Origin: Sycon ciliatum
Lineage: Eukaryota > Porifera > Calcarea > Leucosolenida > Sycettidae
Assembly (NCBI RefSeq): GCF_964019385.1
Contig: NC_088645.1
Span: 18,683,180 to 18,747,179, forward strand
Length of the DNA: 64,000 bases
Direction of reading: 5' to 3'
Position numbers and translations under genes: made by a program. How positions within the stretch are numbered: position 1 is the first letter of the stretch; the number at the start of each line of letters is the position of its first letter. Positions 10,647-22,731 of the stretch are shown here, piece after piece. A model generated the notes under the pieces. It searched no databases, was not told where the DNA came from, and saw only the letters and a list, made by a program, of their open reading frames with translations.

Positions 10647-12439
10647 ACCTGTCCCGTACCATCAAGAGTACGGTACCAACAAGAGAATGAGTATATATGC
10701 GAAGTGTATCGGGGGAATGCATTCAGTGCAGTAACATTTTGTGTGGATTTGTGTTCGAGGCCGAGATCCCACTAGCAGGCTGGCTGGGCCGCCAGTCGAA
10801 CAGCCCGGGAATCGCATGTAGGCGGATAGCATAATAATTATAACGTTTATACAGTCATGTAGATGTATAGCAGGGAGTCATATTATGTAAACGACTCCCT
10901 GCTGTATGGGGAGATTTTCTGGAAAGAAATACGAAGGAGGGAGACGAGTAAATGCAATCAGAATGGATGTTAGTTGCCGTCAGTATAATAATAAGAAGAA
11001 GATAAACTCCCGTGATCGGCAGAGTCCGCGCCGGTCCCAGGAAACGTCAGGACAGACATCCCGTCGACTCCAGAACGCCCGTGATCGGCAGAGTCAGCGC
11101 CGGTCCCATAGCTATGCAGAAGACGTTACTTCAGTATCTCATTGAAACGTTTTTGCAATACAATGATGTGGCTAATCAAAGGATAAAGCATTTCCATCAG
11201 TTCTAACAGCATGCACGAGGAGCTAGGCAACAAAACATAGCGCAGGGCCCTGAGCTTCCAAGCTCTCTCGTTTGGTATTTGTGTGTTTGTTTGTTTGTGT
11301 GTTTGTGTCACGGCTGGAGCTATCCCGTATCTGTCCCGTATGACTACAAAGGCTCTACAGAATTGAACATACTCGTACCAGCTGGCCACAATATTTGCTG
11401 GCTCTCGTATCTGTCCCGTACCGTACTATCAAACACAGCTAGCTGGTCACAAACAGCTGGCCACAATATTCGTCGTATTAGGTATACGACTCCCTGATGT
11501 ATAGGGAGATTTGGAAAGAAATAGGGAGCGAGAGATCCCGTCGTTTCCAAAATACGCGTGAACAGGCGAATCAGCGCCGGTCACAGGAAACGTCGGAAGA
11601 GAGATCCCGTCGAATCCAGAACGCCCGTGATCGGCAGAGTCAGCGCCGGTCCCAGGAAACGGCAGGACAGACATCCCCTCGACTCTAAAATAGTTATTTT
11701 TCTCTAATTTCGTCCACTTTTGGTTTGCTCCTTCTTTTCTTTTTCAAAACTCCCATCGGCCAAAGTTTAATGACGGTGAAAAGTTTCGTTTCGAGGTCCG
11801 CCACAGTTTCTCATCAGCCAAAATTTGTTGATTAACAGTATAAGGAGATAAAAAGAAAAGCTAGAGCGAATCACAAGTGGATGAAATTAGAGAAAAATAA
11901 CAATCCGCAGTAAATTCTGCAAATACTTTTGCCTAACTCATATTCAAACTGATTGAAACGTTTTTGCAATACAATGATGTGGCCAATCAACGGAAAAGAA
12001 CATTTCCATCAGTTCTTATAACATGTGCGATGAGCTAAGCAAAGAAGCATAAGAGCATAGCGTAGGGCCCTCAGCTTCCAAGCTCTCTCGTCTCCACGTG
12101 GATTTTTGTATACCAAGCAGATGTTGCTTATTTTGCATCAAAGATGAAGAAGGAGTACCTAGTTGACTAGATTATTTAATTCGTAATGTCGTGTTCAGTG
12201 TTTGGTGGAATCGAGACATTATTGAAATAGGCATGCTTTTTCTGTTCGTTTGCAGTCAGGTTTGCAATTGATAACTCTCTGGATTTGATCTTTTTCAACA
12301 TCTCCAAAACTGGACCAACTTGCATCACCAAAAATATGAGTGGAAAATAATCTCAAAGAAGGTTATTGGCTTTGGACATAGACAAAAAGGTAGGGGAATC
12401 GGACGCTAAAAATATTAGGTGCCAAATTCATCATACCTG

Positions 12440-13487
12440 ATTTTGCATTGAGTGTGGTCAAGACCATTTCCTCACCTGTTGTCGAGTGTACAGATAACGC
12501 CTCAAGCGTCTACGGTCCAAGGTTTGGTGGCCAGGCATGGTAAGCGAGGCCTAGACGCTCTGCAAGTCGTGTCATGCCTGCCAAATGGTTGCAGCGCCAG
12601 CCAATGCACCGCCAGTCAAGTCCACTCCTCTTCCAGATGCGCCATGGCAGCATTTGGCTGTTGACTTGCTGGGTCCACTACCGTCTGGCGAGCACATTGT
12701 GGTGCTTGTGGATTACTACAGTCGATATTTCGAAGTAGATGTGGTCAAGTCAACATCAGCTGAAGCTGTGATTCCGATGATTGAAGCCCAGTTCAGCCGA
12801 CACGGTATCCCGACGAGTTTGCGTACGGATAATGGCCCACCTTTCAACTCGGAAGGGTTTGCGAAGTTTCTACATGAGTGTGGTGTTCAACAGCTTCGTA
12901 CTACACCACTGTGGCCGAGAGCTAACGGTGAAGTTGAGCGACAAAATCGATCCCTGATGAAAGTGATCCGTGCTGCATATGCGGAAGGAATGACGTGGAA
13001 GCCGGAGGTGCAACGATTCTTGATGGCATACCGCTCAACGCCACATAGCACCACCGGAGTTGCTCCAGCTGAGTTATTGTTTGGGCGCAAAGTGCACTGC
13101 AAGTTATCAGCCCTCGGTGAACCAGCGACAAACGAGGCCGTCAGAGATCGTGACAGCGAGCGTAAGCAGAGTATGCGTGACTCTGCAGATGACGCCAACT
13201 ATGCCACAAGCCAGTCACCGCAGATAGGTGACTCAGTACTGCTAAAGCGTTCGGAGGCACGGTCGAAGGTCGACACACCATTCCATCACCAACCTCATGT
13301 GATGGTTAGTCGGAATGGGGACCAAGTAGTGGTTCAGGCACCGGATGGGAAGCTTGTGCGGAGGAACGTACAGTTCACCAAACCATTCCGGCAGCAGCAT
13401 CCAGCTAAACCTAGCCCCGAAGTGCAAGAGGCACCCCAGCATCGTGCGGAGCCCCGCAGGTCAGACAGGTTAAGCGTGAAATGCTAA
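12440..13487 (+). pseudogene. Ty3/gypsy retrotransposon integrase fragment
   Basis: The open part (12585-13487, 300 codons) holds an integrase core. Residues, numbered from its first Met: Asp27 in AVDLLGP, Asp82 in RTDNGPPF and Glu118 in NGEVER, with 35 residues between the last two, the DD35E spacing. It continues into the GPY-like C-terminal region without a chromodomain. Upstream, the zinc-binding N-terminus is recognisable (KVWWPGM ... CHACQM), but it is broken by stops at about 12495 and 12553. No reverse transcriptase, protease or gag was found upstream, so the element is 5'-truncated. It ends at a stop 250 bp before a polypurine tract and LTR start. Confidence 0.9.
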
Positions 13488-13740
13488 GGAACCTGTCCGG
13501 CCCTTGTTCTGTTCTGCATTGACTAGGCTGTGTGACAGTTGTGTTTGACTGGTCGTTCGGCTAACAATGTATGAGCTTGCATTATACAGTATATTTACAT
13601 ATTTTATGACATGGATTGATAGAACGCTTTTGGTTATTCGTCGCGTTTTGGACAGCCTATTTTGGTTTATTTAGTTTGTTGAAATGCTACATTGAAGTTT
13701 GCTATGGTCAGTATTTCTATGGACTGTAGTTGTAGACTTT

Positions 13741-13850
13741 CGAGAAAAGGAGGAATGTGATGTTGCAGGCCTCCTGGTTAATACTATATTTTAAATTATA
13801 CTTATAAAAACCTCCATTGATTGTCGTGTAGGGTTAGAAGTTTCTTTACT
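13741..13850 (+). mobile_element. Polypurine tract and start of 3' LTR of the gypsy element
   Basis: The tract GAGAAAAGGAGGAA (about 13742-13755) is followed at 13756 by TGTGATGTTGCAGG, a standard LTR start. A TATA-like TATAAAAA follows at about 13803. The LTR cannot be followed to a CA end; it runs into an AT-rich tandem repeat after about 13850, and no 5' LTR is in the window. Confidence 0.55.
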
Positions 13851-13857
13851 TCATACA

Positions 13858-13945
13858 CACCGGTATAAAAAACCTGGTGACTATAAAAAAACCTGTATAA
13901 AAAACCTGCCGGCTATAAAAAACCTGTATAAAAAACCTCTTTTTC
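13858..13945. repeat. Tandem TATAAAAAACCTG repeats
   Basis: Imperfect copies of (C)TATAAAAAACCTG repeat about five times. The same AAAAAACCT word recurs at 14585, beside a strong hairpin, suggesting both belong to one element. Confidence 0.7.
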
Positions 13946-13949
13946 GGGG

Positions 13950-14130
13950 TAGATGAGAACAAGACCTTCAACCAAAACTTCGTTGCAACTTTGGTTGACC
14001 TAGGAACTGCTGATTCCAAAAGTTTCTTCCTTTCTTCTTCAGAAACGGACGCAAAACGTCCAGTAGACGTTGAAGAAGCCATTACACTCGTAAACCAAAA
14101 TAAACAACTCGTGGAGAAAGTTGAAACAGG
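13950..14130 (+). other. Unrecognised exon-like open frame
   Basis: An open plus-strand frame reads a non-repetitive, plausible protein segment (Asp-Glu-Asn-Lys start, then a Lys/Glu/Val-rich C-terminal part with NQNKQLVEKVETGG). It runs to a possible donor GTAAGC near 14132. It belongs to no family I recognise. Flanking repeats on both sides suggest it could be captured by, or part of, a mobile element. Low confidence as a real exon. Confidence 0.3.
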
Positions 14131-14159
14131 AGGAGTAAGCTCGAGCATGCGCCGAAAAA

Positions 14160-14260
14160 AAAAATTCACGGTTCGCGTGAGACTCGGCCAAAGGCCCAGT
14201 TTTCCGCATCCGCAGGAACGCCACCACCCTCTTGGATCAAGGCGCAGATGCAGCTCCTAA
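14160..14260. repeat. Dispersed repeat, matches 49185-49285
   Basis: The stretch 'GTGAGACTCGG..AAAGGC' through 'GGCGCAGATGCAGCT' has a clear second copy at 49198-49282 inside the intron of receptor locus D. Confidence 0.7.
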
Positions 14261-14384
14261 GCGGTGGGAGGTGAGTAGATCAGACCCACCACAAAGTGGT
14301 CAAAGACCGAAATCCCATTCACTGCATCCATGTTTCCCTCGTGCCAGGCCACGAGTTCCCAATTAACTGTGGGTCGCAGCACGG

Positions 14385-14490
14385 CTGGAAAAATTCCTTC
14401 CGCTTCCAAGCAGGACTTGAACCTGGTACCCTCTGTTTCTCAATCATGGTCTTAGACCGTCCCACTATGCCTGCCTGCCGCCGAAATAGG
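14385..14490 (-). repeat. tRNA-derived SINE-like piece
   Basis: Read on the minus strand it has a B-box-like GGTTCAAGTCC and an upstream D-arm-like GGTC-TAA-GACC. The acceptor stem is not recognisable, so this is a tRNA-derived repeat rather than a functional tRNA. Confidence 0.5.
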
Positions 14491-14586
14491 TACGAAAATC
14501 CAAAACGAAGTATAATATATATATAATATATATAAGTATAATTAAAATAAAATACATACTTCGTCCTCGTGTTTACTCAAATTATA

Positions 14587-14639
14587 AAAAACCTCCACAA
14601 AACCCGCGGCTTCGCCCCGGGTTTTGTGTCGGTTTTTTA
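14587..14639. repeat. Strong inverted repeat around AAAACCCG
   Basis: CACAAAACCCG and CGGGTTTTGTG face each other across a short GC-rich loop, and outside them AAAAAACC pairs with GGTTTTTT. The whole is a long hairpin at the edge of an AT-rich (14515-14560) stretch. Confidence 0.75.
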
Positions 14640-14832
14640 GTTCTCGTAAACACCTCGGACTCAGTATGTATTTAGTATTGTACTATTATAGTATCTTGTA
14701 CGATATTTATATGTGTATCTGTTTTGTTCCCTTTCTCTGTGCTTTATGTTCCTGGTTCTTGGTCTTTAGTTTTGTCTTTGTTAGTGCTTTGGTTTGACCA
14801 GTACTGTAATAATAATAATGTCCCAGAACATT

Positions 14833-16600
14833 ACACATAGAACATAACCTTATAACGCCATCATGAACAATGTACGCGAACCGTGGACACATAAGTATAA
14901 CAATGAATGGAGCGCATCCAATAAGGAGAGGCAGATGTAGACCAAGCACACAAGTTCTCAAGGTTATGATCGTATTGTAAGAGTATTGAAAAGCTCCGAC
15001 AGGGAGCGAAACAGCTGTCTAGAGACGTGGAACAATATTATCTCTCAACGGAAGTGTCATTGCTGGTGTCTGTATGGTTCGGCTGAGAGTGCGTGTTTGT
15101 GATGAGTTGGGAATGCAAGCAATTGGAAATATGGCCGAAAGCTCTCTCACAATATTAAATTTTAGTTCTGGGGTATTGTAAGAGACCAATGGAAAATGAG
15201 TCCTCCCGCTCGGTAGAGTGCTCAAATAGTTGCCTGATGATTGCCTATGGGCATGGAACTATATTATGTTACAACAAGTGATGCGGGGTGCTCTGTGACG
15301 ACTGTAAGACGACTAAACCTCTCATCCATACAAGTCATGTAGAATGCCACAGGCGAAGTATGCGATAAGACTGACAAGTTACAACATTATCAATGCATGG
15401 TTCAAAACTAATGGGGTGCAATTGCTTGATGCATCACCAAGATGAGCAGCTAAAATGATGGTAGGGTAGTTGTAAATGTCATAATTTATGTCAGATTGTG
15501 ACACTTTACATTTTTGCTATATACAAAGGCGGCAAGGAGACAACAGTTTAAGCAATGCGATAAAATAAATATTTGTGCCTTAATTTGATGTCCACACCCA
15601 TCCATACCAACGCCCATACACCCACACACGCACCCACGCACATGCACAAAAGTAAGGTAGCAGTATTTTGTTTACAAAATGTAGTCACATGTTTTAGTGT
15701 TCTGCTTGTTGCATAGACAATACCTGAGGTTATTATAATCAGGTGTTATTCATTGTTGTCAATCAGTAAAATTTTCCACTGACGTAAGTCACTTGAAAGC
15801 TTTCTGCGAACAAACCTTGTTACCTTGCTGTGTGTGTGCGTGTATGCAAACGATAACACAAGTGGGTATTTCATCGCACTCTTGCTCTAAGTGATATTTA
15901 GTTGTCATCCGAGTTGGCATCCGCGTTGGTTCCATAAGCAGAATTCTCCGTGAGATCACACGATTTCTTGGTGATGCTGACATAACCACTGCTCTCGTAC
16001 ATGGGAACTATGGACTGGTTGTTACCTTGCGTTGCTCCTGACGGTTCGTAGCATGTCGAGGTACCATTTGTCACTGTCTCGTACATGGCAATCTCTTCGG
16101 CGTTGGTATCAGGTATTGCTTCTGAATTGATATGTACAGTTTCATTAGGTTTGGGCGATTTCTTGCTTTCCGTATGCCTCTTGGCGGATCGATACCTATG
16201 TAGTAAGAGCATTGCCAATAGAAGTCCACTGACTACGATTGACGCTGAAATGCCCACTATGGCGCCATGACTGAGTAAGGAAGACGGTTGAGACTCCCAC
16301 ATCGTAGTCTTTGCTTGCGTTGACGCTCCATCGGGATCATTATTGTCCCTGTCACCAGTTGGAGTTGCTGTGTTTGGCAATCCCCTCGTGTAACTGTATC
16401 CACTGGGCCCAGTAGTGAGGTGAGTTGTACCTAAAGCTGTAGCCGCTGGAGGAAAACATATCCAAGCCAGGAAATACGCTATGATCAGACCACTAATGCG
16501 GTATAATATTCTAGGAATACCCTGTACATATACAATGTGAGACCAAATGGTAGGTTTTATACCAGGATTAAAAAAGGCTACGGGCTGCATTTTCGGTTGC
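14833..16600. repeat. Segmental duplication, copy B
   Basis: Collinear with 2768-4500 with scattered substitutions and short indels. It contains the membrane/tail exon of receptor locus B. The 5' ~90 bp of copy A are replaced here by AT-rich unrelated sequence. Confidence 0.85.
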
Positions 16601-18134
16601 TATCTAAGCCACCGGTTTAACTATTAGCATTGGTCATCAAAGGAGAAGTAAATGAAACAAAGCCACCCAGAACAATAGAGAGGAAGCCTGTCACAAACTT
16701 TGCCTTATATGTTTGACCAATTGAAATTGAATAGAACAACATAAACTCCATCGTGGCTCTAGCACTTATTTAGAGATCCGGACTGTCCAGCCATAATGGT
16801 CTTATCCTTGTCCTCTACTTTTCACAGATTGTGAGATACTCTTTTTGCCAACATGAGAATGCAGACACATTTCTGTGTGTGAGTTCTCTTTGTCTAGCCT
16901 TGTGCCGGTAGATAGTGGTTTGGTGGTGGGTAACGAGGTACAGCGAATTTCTAACGGCCTGGCTTTATTTGACATGTGTCCTGCACGTAACGACGATTTC
17001 ATGCTCGTCACAACAGGGCTTCTGGTTCGAACGAAATATTCTAATTCACCACTTCTCTTGGTATCTCCTTCCTAATTCATGCGTGGAATATCTCGGTTTA
17101 TTTAAAAGTAACTGAAGGCCATTTCAGCTAGTTCTCTTTATTCCGATAATACAATTGTTGCCTCCTCATCAAATATTCAAAGTAGTTTATCAGTTCACAC
17201 GAGCACTAGAAGTACTTGCCAGTATTACTCACTTACATTCCATGAAGAGACGGATAATCGGTTGATTGGTCTTATCTGCACTAACATGGCACATGTATAT
17301 CACCGATGGCGTGATGGATACTTCTATTCGAGATGGCTTTGGACACTGATGTCTTAGATTATATGGTATGTCCTTTAGTTCATCCTGTTGAAAGCATGCT
17401 TTTTTATTGAGGCCGCAACGAGCAACGTTTCTGCGCGTTTTCGTCTGGTTTCCTCGGATGATTTGAATATTTGTTTGACAGTATGATCCTCCTTTAATGA
17501 AGAAGTTCACATTACGTACTACCATGTTGCATTGGAATTTTGGAGAGAACGTAGCAGAGATTGTTTGGCCGCTGCCAGTTGTTCGCCACTTAGAGTGCCG
17601 TTTGGTGGATGAACTGTGGTACAAGACTCCAACAGTTTCAACAAGGCTGATCTGTTCATAATGATGGCCCATCATTTGACATCGCCTTCCGTGACACGCT
17701 TGCCCATTAGAAACGAGGAAACACAGACCTACACAGCGGAAATAAAATAAAAAAGTTTAATAGACTCGGATGGAGAGCCCCTGCACATTCTAGAAATGGT
17801 ATAATAATATGCGGAGAGAGCAAGGTTTGTACACGAAGACACTTCTTCTGGGCTTGAAGGAGAGTCGGAAAATATATTCAACAACAACACCGGTCTACAT
17901 ATCAAATGCCTGGGACGACTCGCTGTCTCCAAAGTCGCCGATTTTCTCACTGAGCCCGCATGTTGGAAGTCTAACTCTAAGTTTAATTGTATTGCTCTTT
18001 TCCCCATATGTCTAAAGTCGGCAGGAAAACCGCGAGCTTCCACGTAGGGAGCAACACACTCTCTCCGTCTACATCTCTTTGTCCAAAAATATTTTTGTCT
18101 TACCTGATAGAATTAGAGCTATTAGAAACTTCAT
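15898..18134 (-). CDS. Type I membrane receptor, locus B: signal peptide, 8-Cys ectodomain, TM, tyrosine-motif tail
   Basis: A complete gene model of three exons. Exon 1, 18104-18134: ATG then MKFLIALILS, donor GTAAGAC, phase 1. Exon 2, 17237-17728: acceptor ATTTCCGCTGTGTAG, 492 nt, phase 1 at both ends, donor GTAAGT. Exon 3, 15898-16445: acceptor TTTTCCTCCAG, through the stop. Joined length is 1071 nt (356 residues). Exons 1-2 give a signal peptide and a ~150-residue extracellular module with eight cysteines shared with locus C. Exon 3 adds a stalk, a transmembrane helix (GAIVGISASIVVSGLLLAML) and a tail with MYETV and SGYVSI; the latter fits the ITIM pattern [SIVL]xYxx[IVL]. I recognise no named fold in the ectodomain. 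The phase arithmetic and the paralogs support the model; the signalling role is inferred. Confidence 0.75.
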
Positions 18135-18139
18135 GGTCA

Positions 18140-19390
18140 CTCCAGGCTCCTGTTACTGGCTGCTTGGTTCACTAGAAGGTAAGGTAGCATTCCAGTTGCT
18201 TTTTGTACAGGACAACGATTGAACGAAGCATTGGAAGCACTAAGATGTACCTATAGAAAGTGCGGCCTAAACGTATTGCGTGCACGTTAGTGTGCAGCGC
18301 AGGTCTTTTTTCCGTTTTATCTGATAAAGAACACGTTGCTCAGTAAAATAACTGACAAGAAAGCAGGACTTGATCTAGAAGAATAATTCCGAGTGTAACT
18401 ACTATCAGCTGTGGTTGAAGCCCGCAACTCGGCTGATAGACATAATACTGCATGTAGAGCAGATACGGTGCTAGCGATGTATGCTACAAACGAGTCTTCA
18501 AATCATGTACGAAGTCAGAAGGGAGAAACTAAAACTATACAGTACAGTATATGATCATGGCCATGTAGAAATAAGAACGATTTAGTCTTTTGTGTTCTGA
18601 ATGTTTGAGGATCGTAGAAGACTGCACTCATAGCACACTGGATGGTTTCCGCTAATAGAAACAACATGTTCCTGCCTGTTCAATGAGCCTTGCACCGGAT
18701 TGACACTCATCTGCCTTTCTGGCCAAACAAGGCAACGCGAACAGTTCCTGATTTGGCAGCCATTCTATTTGGCAGTGCTGAATATTCCTTGACACCGGAC
18801 GAATGCAGTCGCCTTGAAACAATACACTACCAGATGTAATGTAATATGCCTAAATTTGCTGATCATATAGTGTGGGTTGGATATTTTTATAACTGCACAG
18901 TCAACTACAGGCTGTGAAGCTGTGCGGGGGGCTCACGACGGCCACTAATAGTAACTTTATGAGATATGCCTGCAGACTGACTTGACCTATCCATGCGTGA
19001 ATACAATGGATGTGCCAGCTGATACCTGCTGCAAGCACCACAGAACGGCCTGCAGTACAGTACAGGGTGTGCCTAGACTGGTCCTAGTATCCGGTGGGGG
19101 CTAGTAATGGAGGCCAACCGATTCACGTGTACTTTGCCGTTTGGATGGATATTTCCCTATTGTGGTCTGTGTCATAGCCCTATGCGTTGTAATTGAATGG
19201 AGCCGGTTTTGCCCCAATCGGCCATACGAATTGACATACATGTGGAGGTAAACAGGAAGTGGAAGACTCAGTCATGACAAATCCCATGCATTTCAAAGAG
19301 CTGTGCGCAGTCAAAGTGCTATTCACATGCACTGGTATATATTGGCATTCAAATCTCAATCAATTTCTGTGGTAACGATGGCTTCCCTTG
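18140..19390. other. No gene seen; diverged duplicate at 18850-19150
   Basis: Upstream of receptor locus B. 18850-19150 is a diverged relative of 1-512 and 34132-34650, shared in pieces such as CCATGCGTGAATA. No exon, RNA gene or clear promoter was recognised. Confidence 0.4.
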
Positions 19391-19399
19391 GAGATAATA

Positions 19400-20024
19400 G
19401 AGAGGTTTTGCATTCCGAATTTCGGAATTATTTTCGGAATGTGGCGGCAGCAGTCGAAAAAGTAGTCGAACTTTCGGAAGTGTGGTGGCGAAAGTGCATG
19501 GTTTTCCGAAAATTGATTTTCGGCTATTTCATGTTTGGGAGTGCATATTTGAATACAAAAAAGTGTATTTTTCATGTTTGTACTTTTGCTTTCTGCTGCT
19601 CTCGATCTCGATTATTTGAAAATTTTCCACGTATGTAATTTTGATTTTTGCTGGTTTTGCTGCTCTCGCTGATCTCGCCATGTTGACTAATCTTCTCACA
19701 CTCCATCACACTCTATCTTCCTTTGCCATGAAGCCTACTGACAGTTCGCCAACCTCGTCTTCAGCTGTTGGATCACTCGGTTCACCATCAGTCCGTCCTC
19801 GTCTTCGAACCGCACCCAAATAATTCAGTTTGACCTGCGCACATGGATTTGATCCTGCTCAACCCCTTCGACGCTCTCCATTTTGATTTGCATGGAAACC
19901 CTTGGAAACGAAGTCGAATCAGATTTTCGGAATGCAAAACACTGAAAATACCGTTTTTCGGAACGCGCTTTTTTCGGAAAAGCACAGTCGAAATCATTCC
20001 GAAATTCGGAATGCAAAACCTCTC
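19400..20024. mobile_element. MITE with 29-bp perfect terminal inverted repeats, TA target duplication
   Basis: The termini (GAGAGGTTTTGCATTCCGAA...) are perfect inverted repeats for 29 bp and are flanked by TA at 19398-19399 and 20025-20026. The 625-bp body has further TTCGGAA-type sites near both ends, likely transposase-binding repeats. A short Ser/Pro-rich frame in the centre (19730-19823) may be a relic of a longer parent element. Tc1/mariner superfamily is inferred from the TA duplication. Confidence 0.8.
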
Positions 20025-20026
20025 TA

Positions 20027-21660
20027 ATATGTTGGGAAATGTTCTTTTACGGGCTCTCTTGTGATTCGCGCAGATTTATTATCCGGATGTATCATCCAGA
20101 TGCAGATTATTTGTCACCCCCCTCTACAATCGGCAAAGTTGGTAAGAAACTTTGTAATTTAGTATTGAGAACTATTCTTTTTTTCTCTCTAGGAGATCAG
20201 CGAAGGACAGTTCAACTGTAACTCGTGATACTGTACGGCAGAGCTCATGCGTGTTTTTGATCCTGTTTCGTGCTTGCACTGACGGACAAGGAATATAACA
20301 CTGGAGTATACTGGAGTAGACAACAAGTAACGTTCCTGGCTTGACCGGCGAGTGTAGAACCATACGCATCATGATTTCGGGGGACATGAAGTTGAACAAT
20401 CTAAACCACGCTTAGTCCTGATATTGACAATTTAGCCAGGTTCATTATTAAGAGTACTGCAATGGGTTTGTTTGCATTTGACAGTCACTCATTGTATCTA
20501 CGGGACGAATCCAGCAATTGGCCTTTTGCTGGATGGTAATAAATGATGTAAAAATAATGTGGCAAATGGGATTTAGGCCTTTGTCTTATGGTTGGTGTAT
20601 CTGATCTATCCTCACCCGCCGTTTAGGAGTCTCATCTGACGCCTGATCATGGGGTGGTGGCGTCCCACGGAAGCGGAAAGGTGGTTGTTGACCAGGGAGT
20701 TGTACGACTCCTTGTTCTTGACCTGCCCGGTACGCGAACCCGTCGAATTTTGTATTTTTTTAAATATATTTTCAATGAAATGCTATTAGTATTTCATTGC
20801 TGTTTTGTTGTTGCGCTCCTCGGAATTGAGCCATTAGCAGTACTAGTTTAACAGTTGTAAGTAGCAGTGAATGAATTCTGAACGAGCAGGATATGGAACT
20901 GTGGTGCAAACCGACCAGAATCGAGCTGTCTCTCCGGGAAGACATCTGCATGCTTCCCACGCTACCCATTGAGTCGTGAAAGGCGGCTACGCCGATATTT
21001 TTGCGGCTGAAATAGTTCAGAAGAGGGTGACCTCTCATAAGTTACGTAGTCCAAAGAAGGGCAGCAATATGCAGCGCAGAGAACGACCACCATACCTCTA
21101 ATGATAACATGCACCCCAAAAACCTGCACTTGAGTCGCATTCCAAACGGTGATCTTGCGTAGTGGTCGTGGCAAGACGTCAGATTGGGTCCCGATCCCAA
21201 TGCTCGTGGCAAGGATGAGAGCCTCACAGCAGCCTGGTTCCTGCCTGTAGGAACACAGTTTGCTGGTGAGGGAGAAGCTGACAATGTAACCTACAAAACC
21301 ATGGAATACGATGTAGCAGCTGGCAGTAGATTGAGATTTTGGAAGAACCGACGGACATTACTGAAGAAAAAGAATCAGCATGTTGAGACGACAATGGTCA
21401 GCGCACTTATTCACTTCATGTACGGATAGTAAATTTAGTAATGCTGAATAAGTGGTAGGGAAATGTCTATTTGCTGCATTTGTAATTCGCCTTAAGTCTT
21501 GACTAACCGAAACCAAGTACTTTGGAGTGGCATTCGCCCACGTCGTCATTCCAGCGAAACACAAGGAAGCAGCCCTTGGTCCAGATTTCTGGCCTCCAGA
21601 GGTCACTGCAAGAGAATGGCGCTTTAAGCAGGACAGGATCACCTCTGACCACGGTTCAAA
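20027..21660. other. No gene seen
   Basis: Open frames of 60-90 codons exist on both strands, without recognised motifs. 21500-21660 probably belongs to the 5' region of the LINE that follows. Confidence 0.35.
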
Positions 21661-21669
21661 TCAGTAAAC

Positions 21670-22731
21670 ATGTCTTCTCTAAGTCCACTCGCACCACCCT
21701 TCACCCCCAGATCACATCCTCCTTCACCACCTCCCAACTCTCTTCCCCGTCTTTCATTCAGTCACATCAACATATGCAGCCTGCGCAACAAAGTTTTCGT
21801 CATTAAGAAACTCATTGCTGATAACGCCCTAAACATACTCGCAGTCACTGAGACCTGGCTGGATTCCAGTGTATCGGATGAGGAATTAGCAATTGTAGGT
21901 TTTACATTAGTTCGATGTGCTCGACCTTGCAGGGTCCGATGTTCTTGTACAGGTGGCCAACCATGTCAGAAAAGAGGAGGAGTTGCCTTTTACAGCCGCT
22001 CTGACTTAAACTTCTGCAAAGCAAGTATCCTGGTCCATGGAATGGAGATGATTTGGCTGCGCTCTACAGCAAAGATAACTGGGAGAGCATTTCTTCTTGG
22101 CTGTTTGTATCGTCCTTCTTCAGCCGATGCTAAAGTTTGGAGCTGTGTTCAGGAGCTTGTCCACCACATCCAGGGCGAAGATATTATCTTGCTAGGCGAC
22201 CTGAATATTGATTCATTCCATACCAATAGGCCAATGTATCAAAGCTTACACGCGTCGCTGCTTCTTCCCCTTAACCTCCGGAACAAAGTTTGTTCTGCGA
22301 CACGGACCACCCCCTCATCTGCTTCGTCAATTGACTATATCCTCACAAATCTGGCTGCAGTCAGAGACGGAGTAGTGTCTTCCTGCGAGTTCTCCGATCA
22401 TGATCTGGTTTATGCAGCATTGGATGCAAAGTCCAATACACAACTGCCTGCTTTCGATGTTACTTTGAAGACCCGCGACTATAGGAACATCAACTTCCCA
22501 GAGTTAAAAGGTCTGCTTGAGCATGCAAACTTGTCTTCGTTCTCGTCTACAAACGTCGATCAAATGCTTGACGAATGGTTGGGTAAAATCAACACTGTTC
22601 TATATGTGGTAACGCCGTACAAAAAACCTGGTAGACCCACAAGACCACGCAAGAAGAACCCCAGAGCTCTTGGCACTCATCCGCCAGAGGAAATCAGCTT
22701 TTCGTCGATATCGCGCCAGTGGCTGCATTGA
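21670..22731 (+). pseudogene. LINE endonuclease region (CR1/L2-like non-LTR retrotransposon)
   Basis: A 353-codon frame encodes an apurinic/apyrimidinic-type endonuclease. The expected motifs are all present: Asn35 in SHINICSLRNK, Glu61 in VTETWLD, YRPS at 147-150, GDLNID at 176-181, SSIDYILT at 219-226 and SDH at 242-244. The frame slips near 22670, after which the same protein continues in another frame (RTPELLALIRQRKSAFRRY). Residues for this domain look intact, but the element as a whole is dead. Confidence 0.9.

Larger units (their letters stand above)
8637..12091 (+). mobile_element. Helitron-like composite insertion (3.46 kb)
   Basis: The flanks rejoin exactly to the uninterrupted sequence at 27921-27932, giving ends TCCCGTAGCTATG... 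and ...AAGCTCTCTCG(T). No target duplication is evident beyond one ambiguous T. The 5' TC, the hairpin GAGCTT-CC-AAGCTC just inside the 3' end and the lack of a duplication suggest a Helitron/Helentron-type rolling-circle element. The usual 3' CTRR is absent, so the class is not certain. The 3' terminal motif recurs internally near 10290 and 11265 and the 5' motif is triplicated at 8635-8841, so the block is probably nested or tandem copies. Remnants of a repeated coding segment lie at 9150-9450, 10999-11110 and 11543-11690. Confidence 0.55.

Noticed and set aside
13846..14169. 107-codon minus-strand frame
   Set aside because: Its C-terminal half is only the translated TATAAAAAACCTG repeat; the plus strand reads better over the non-repeat part.
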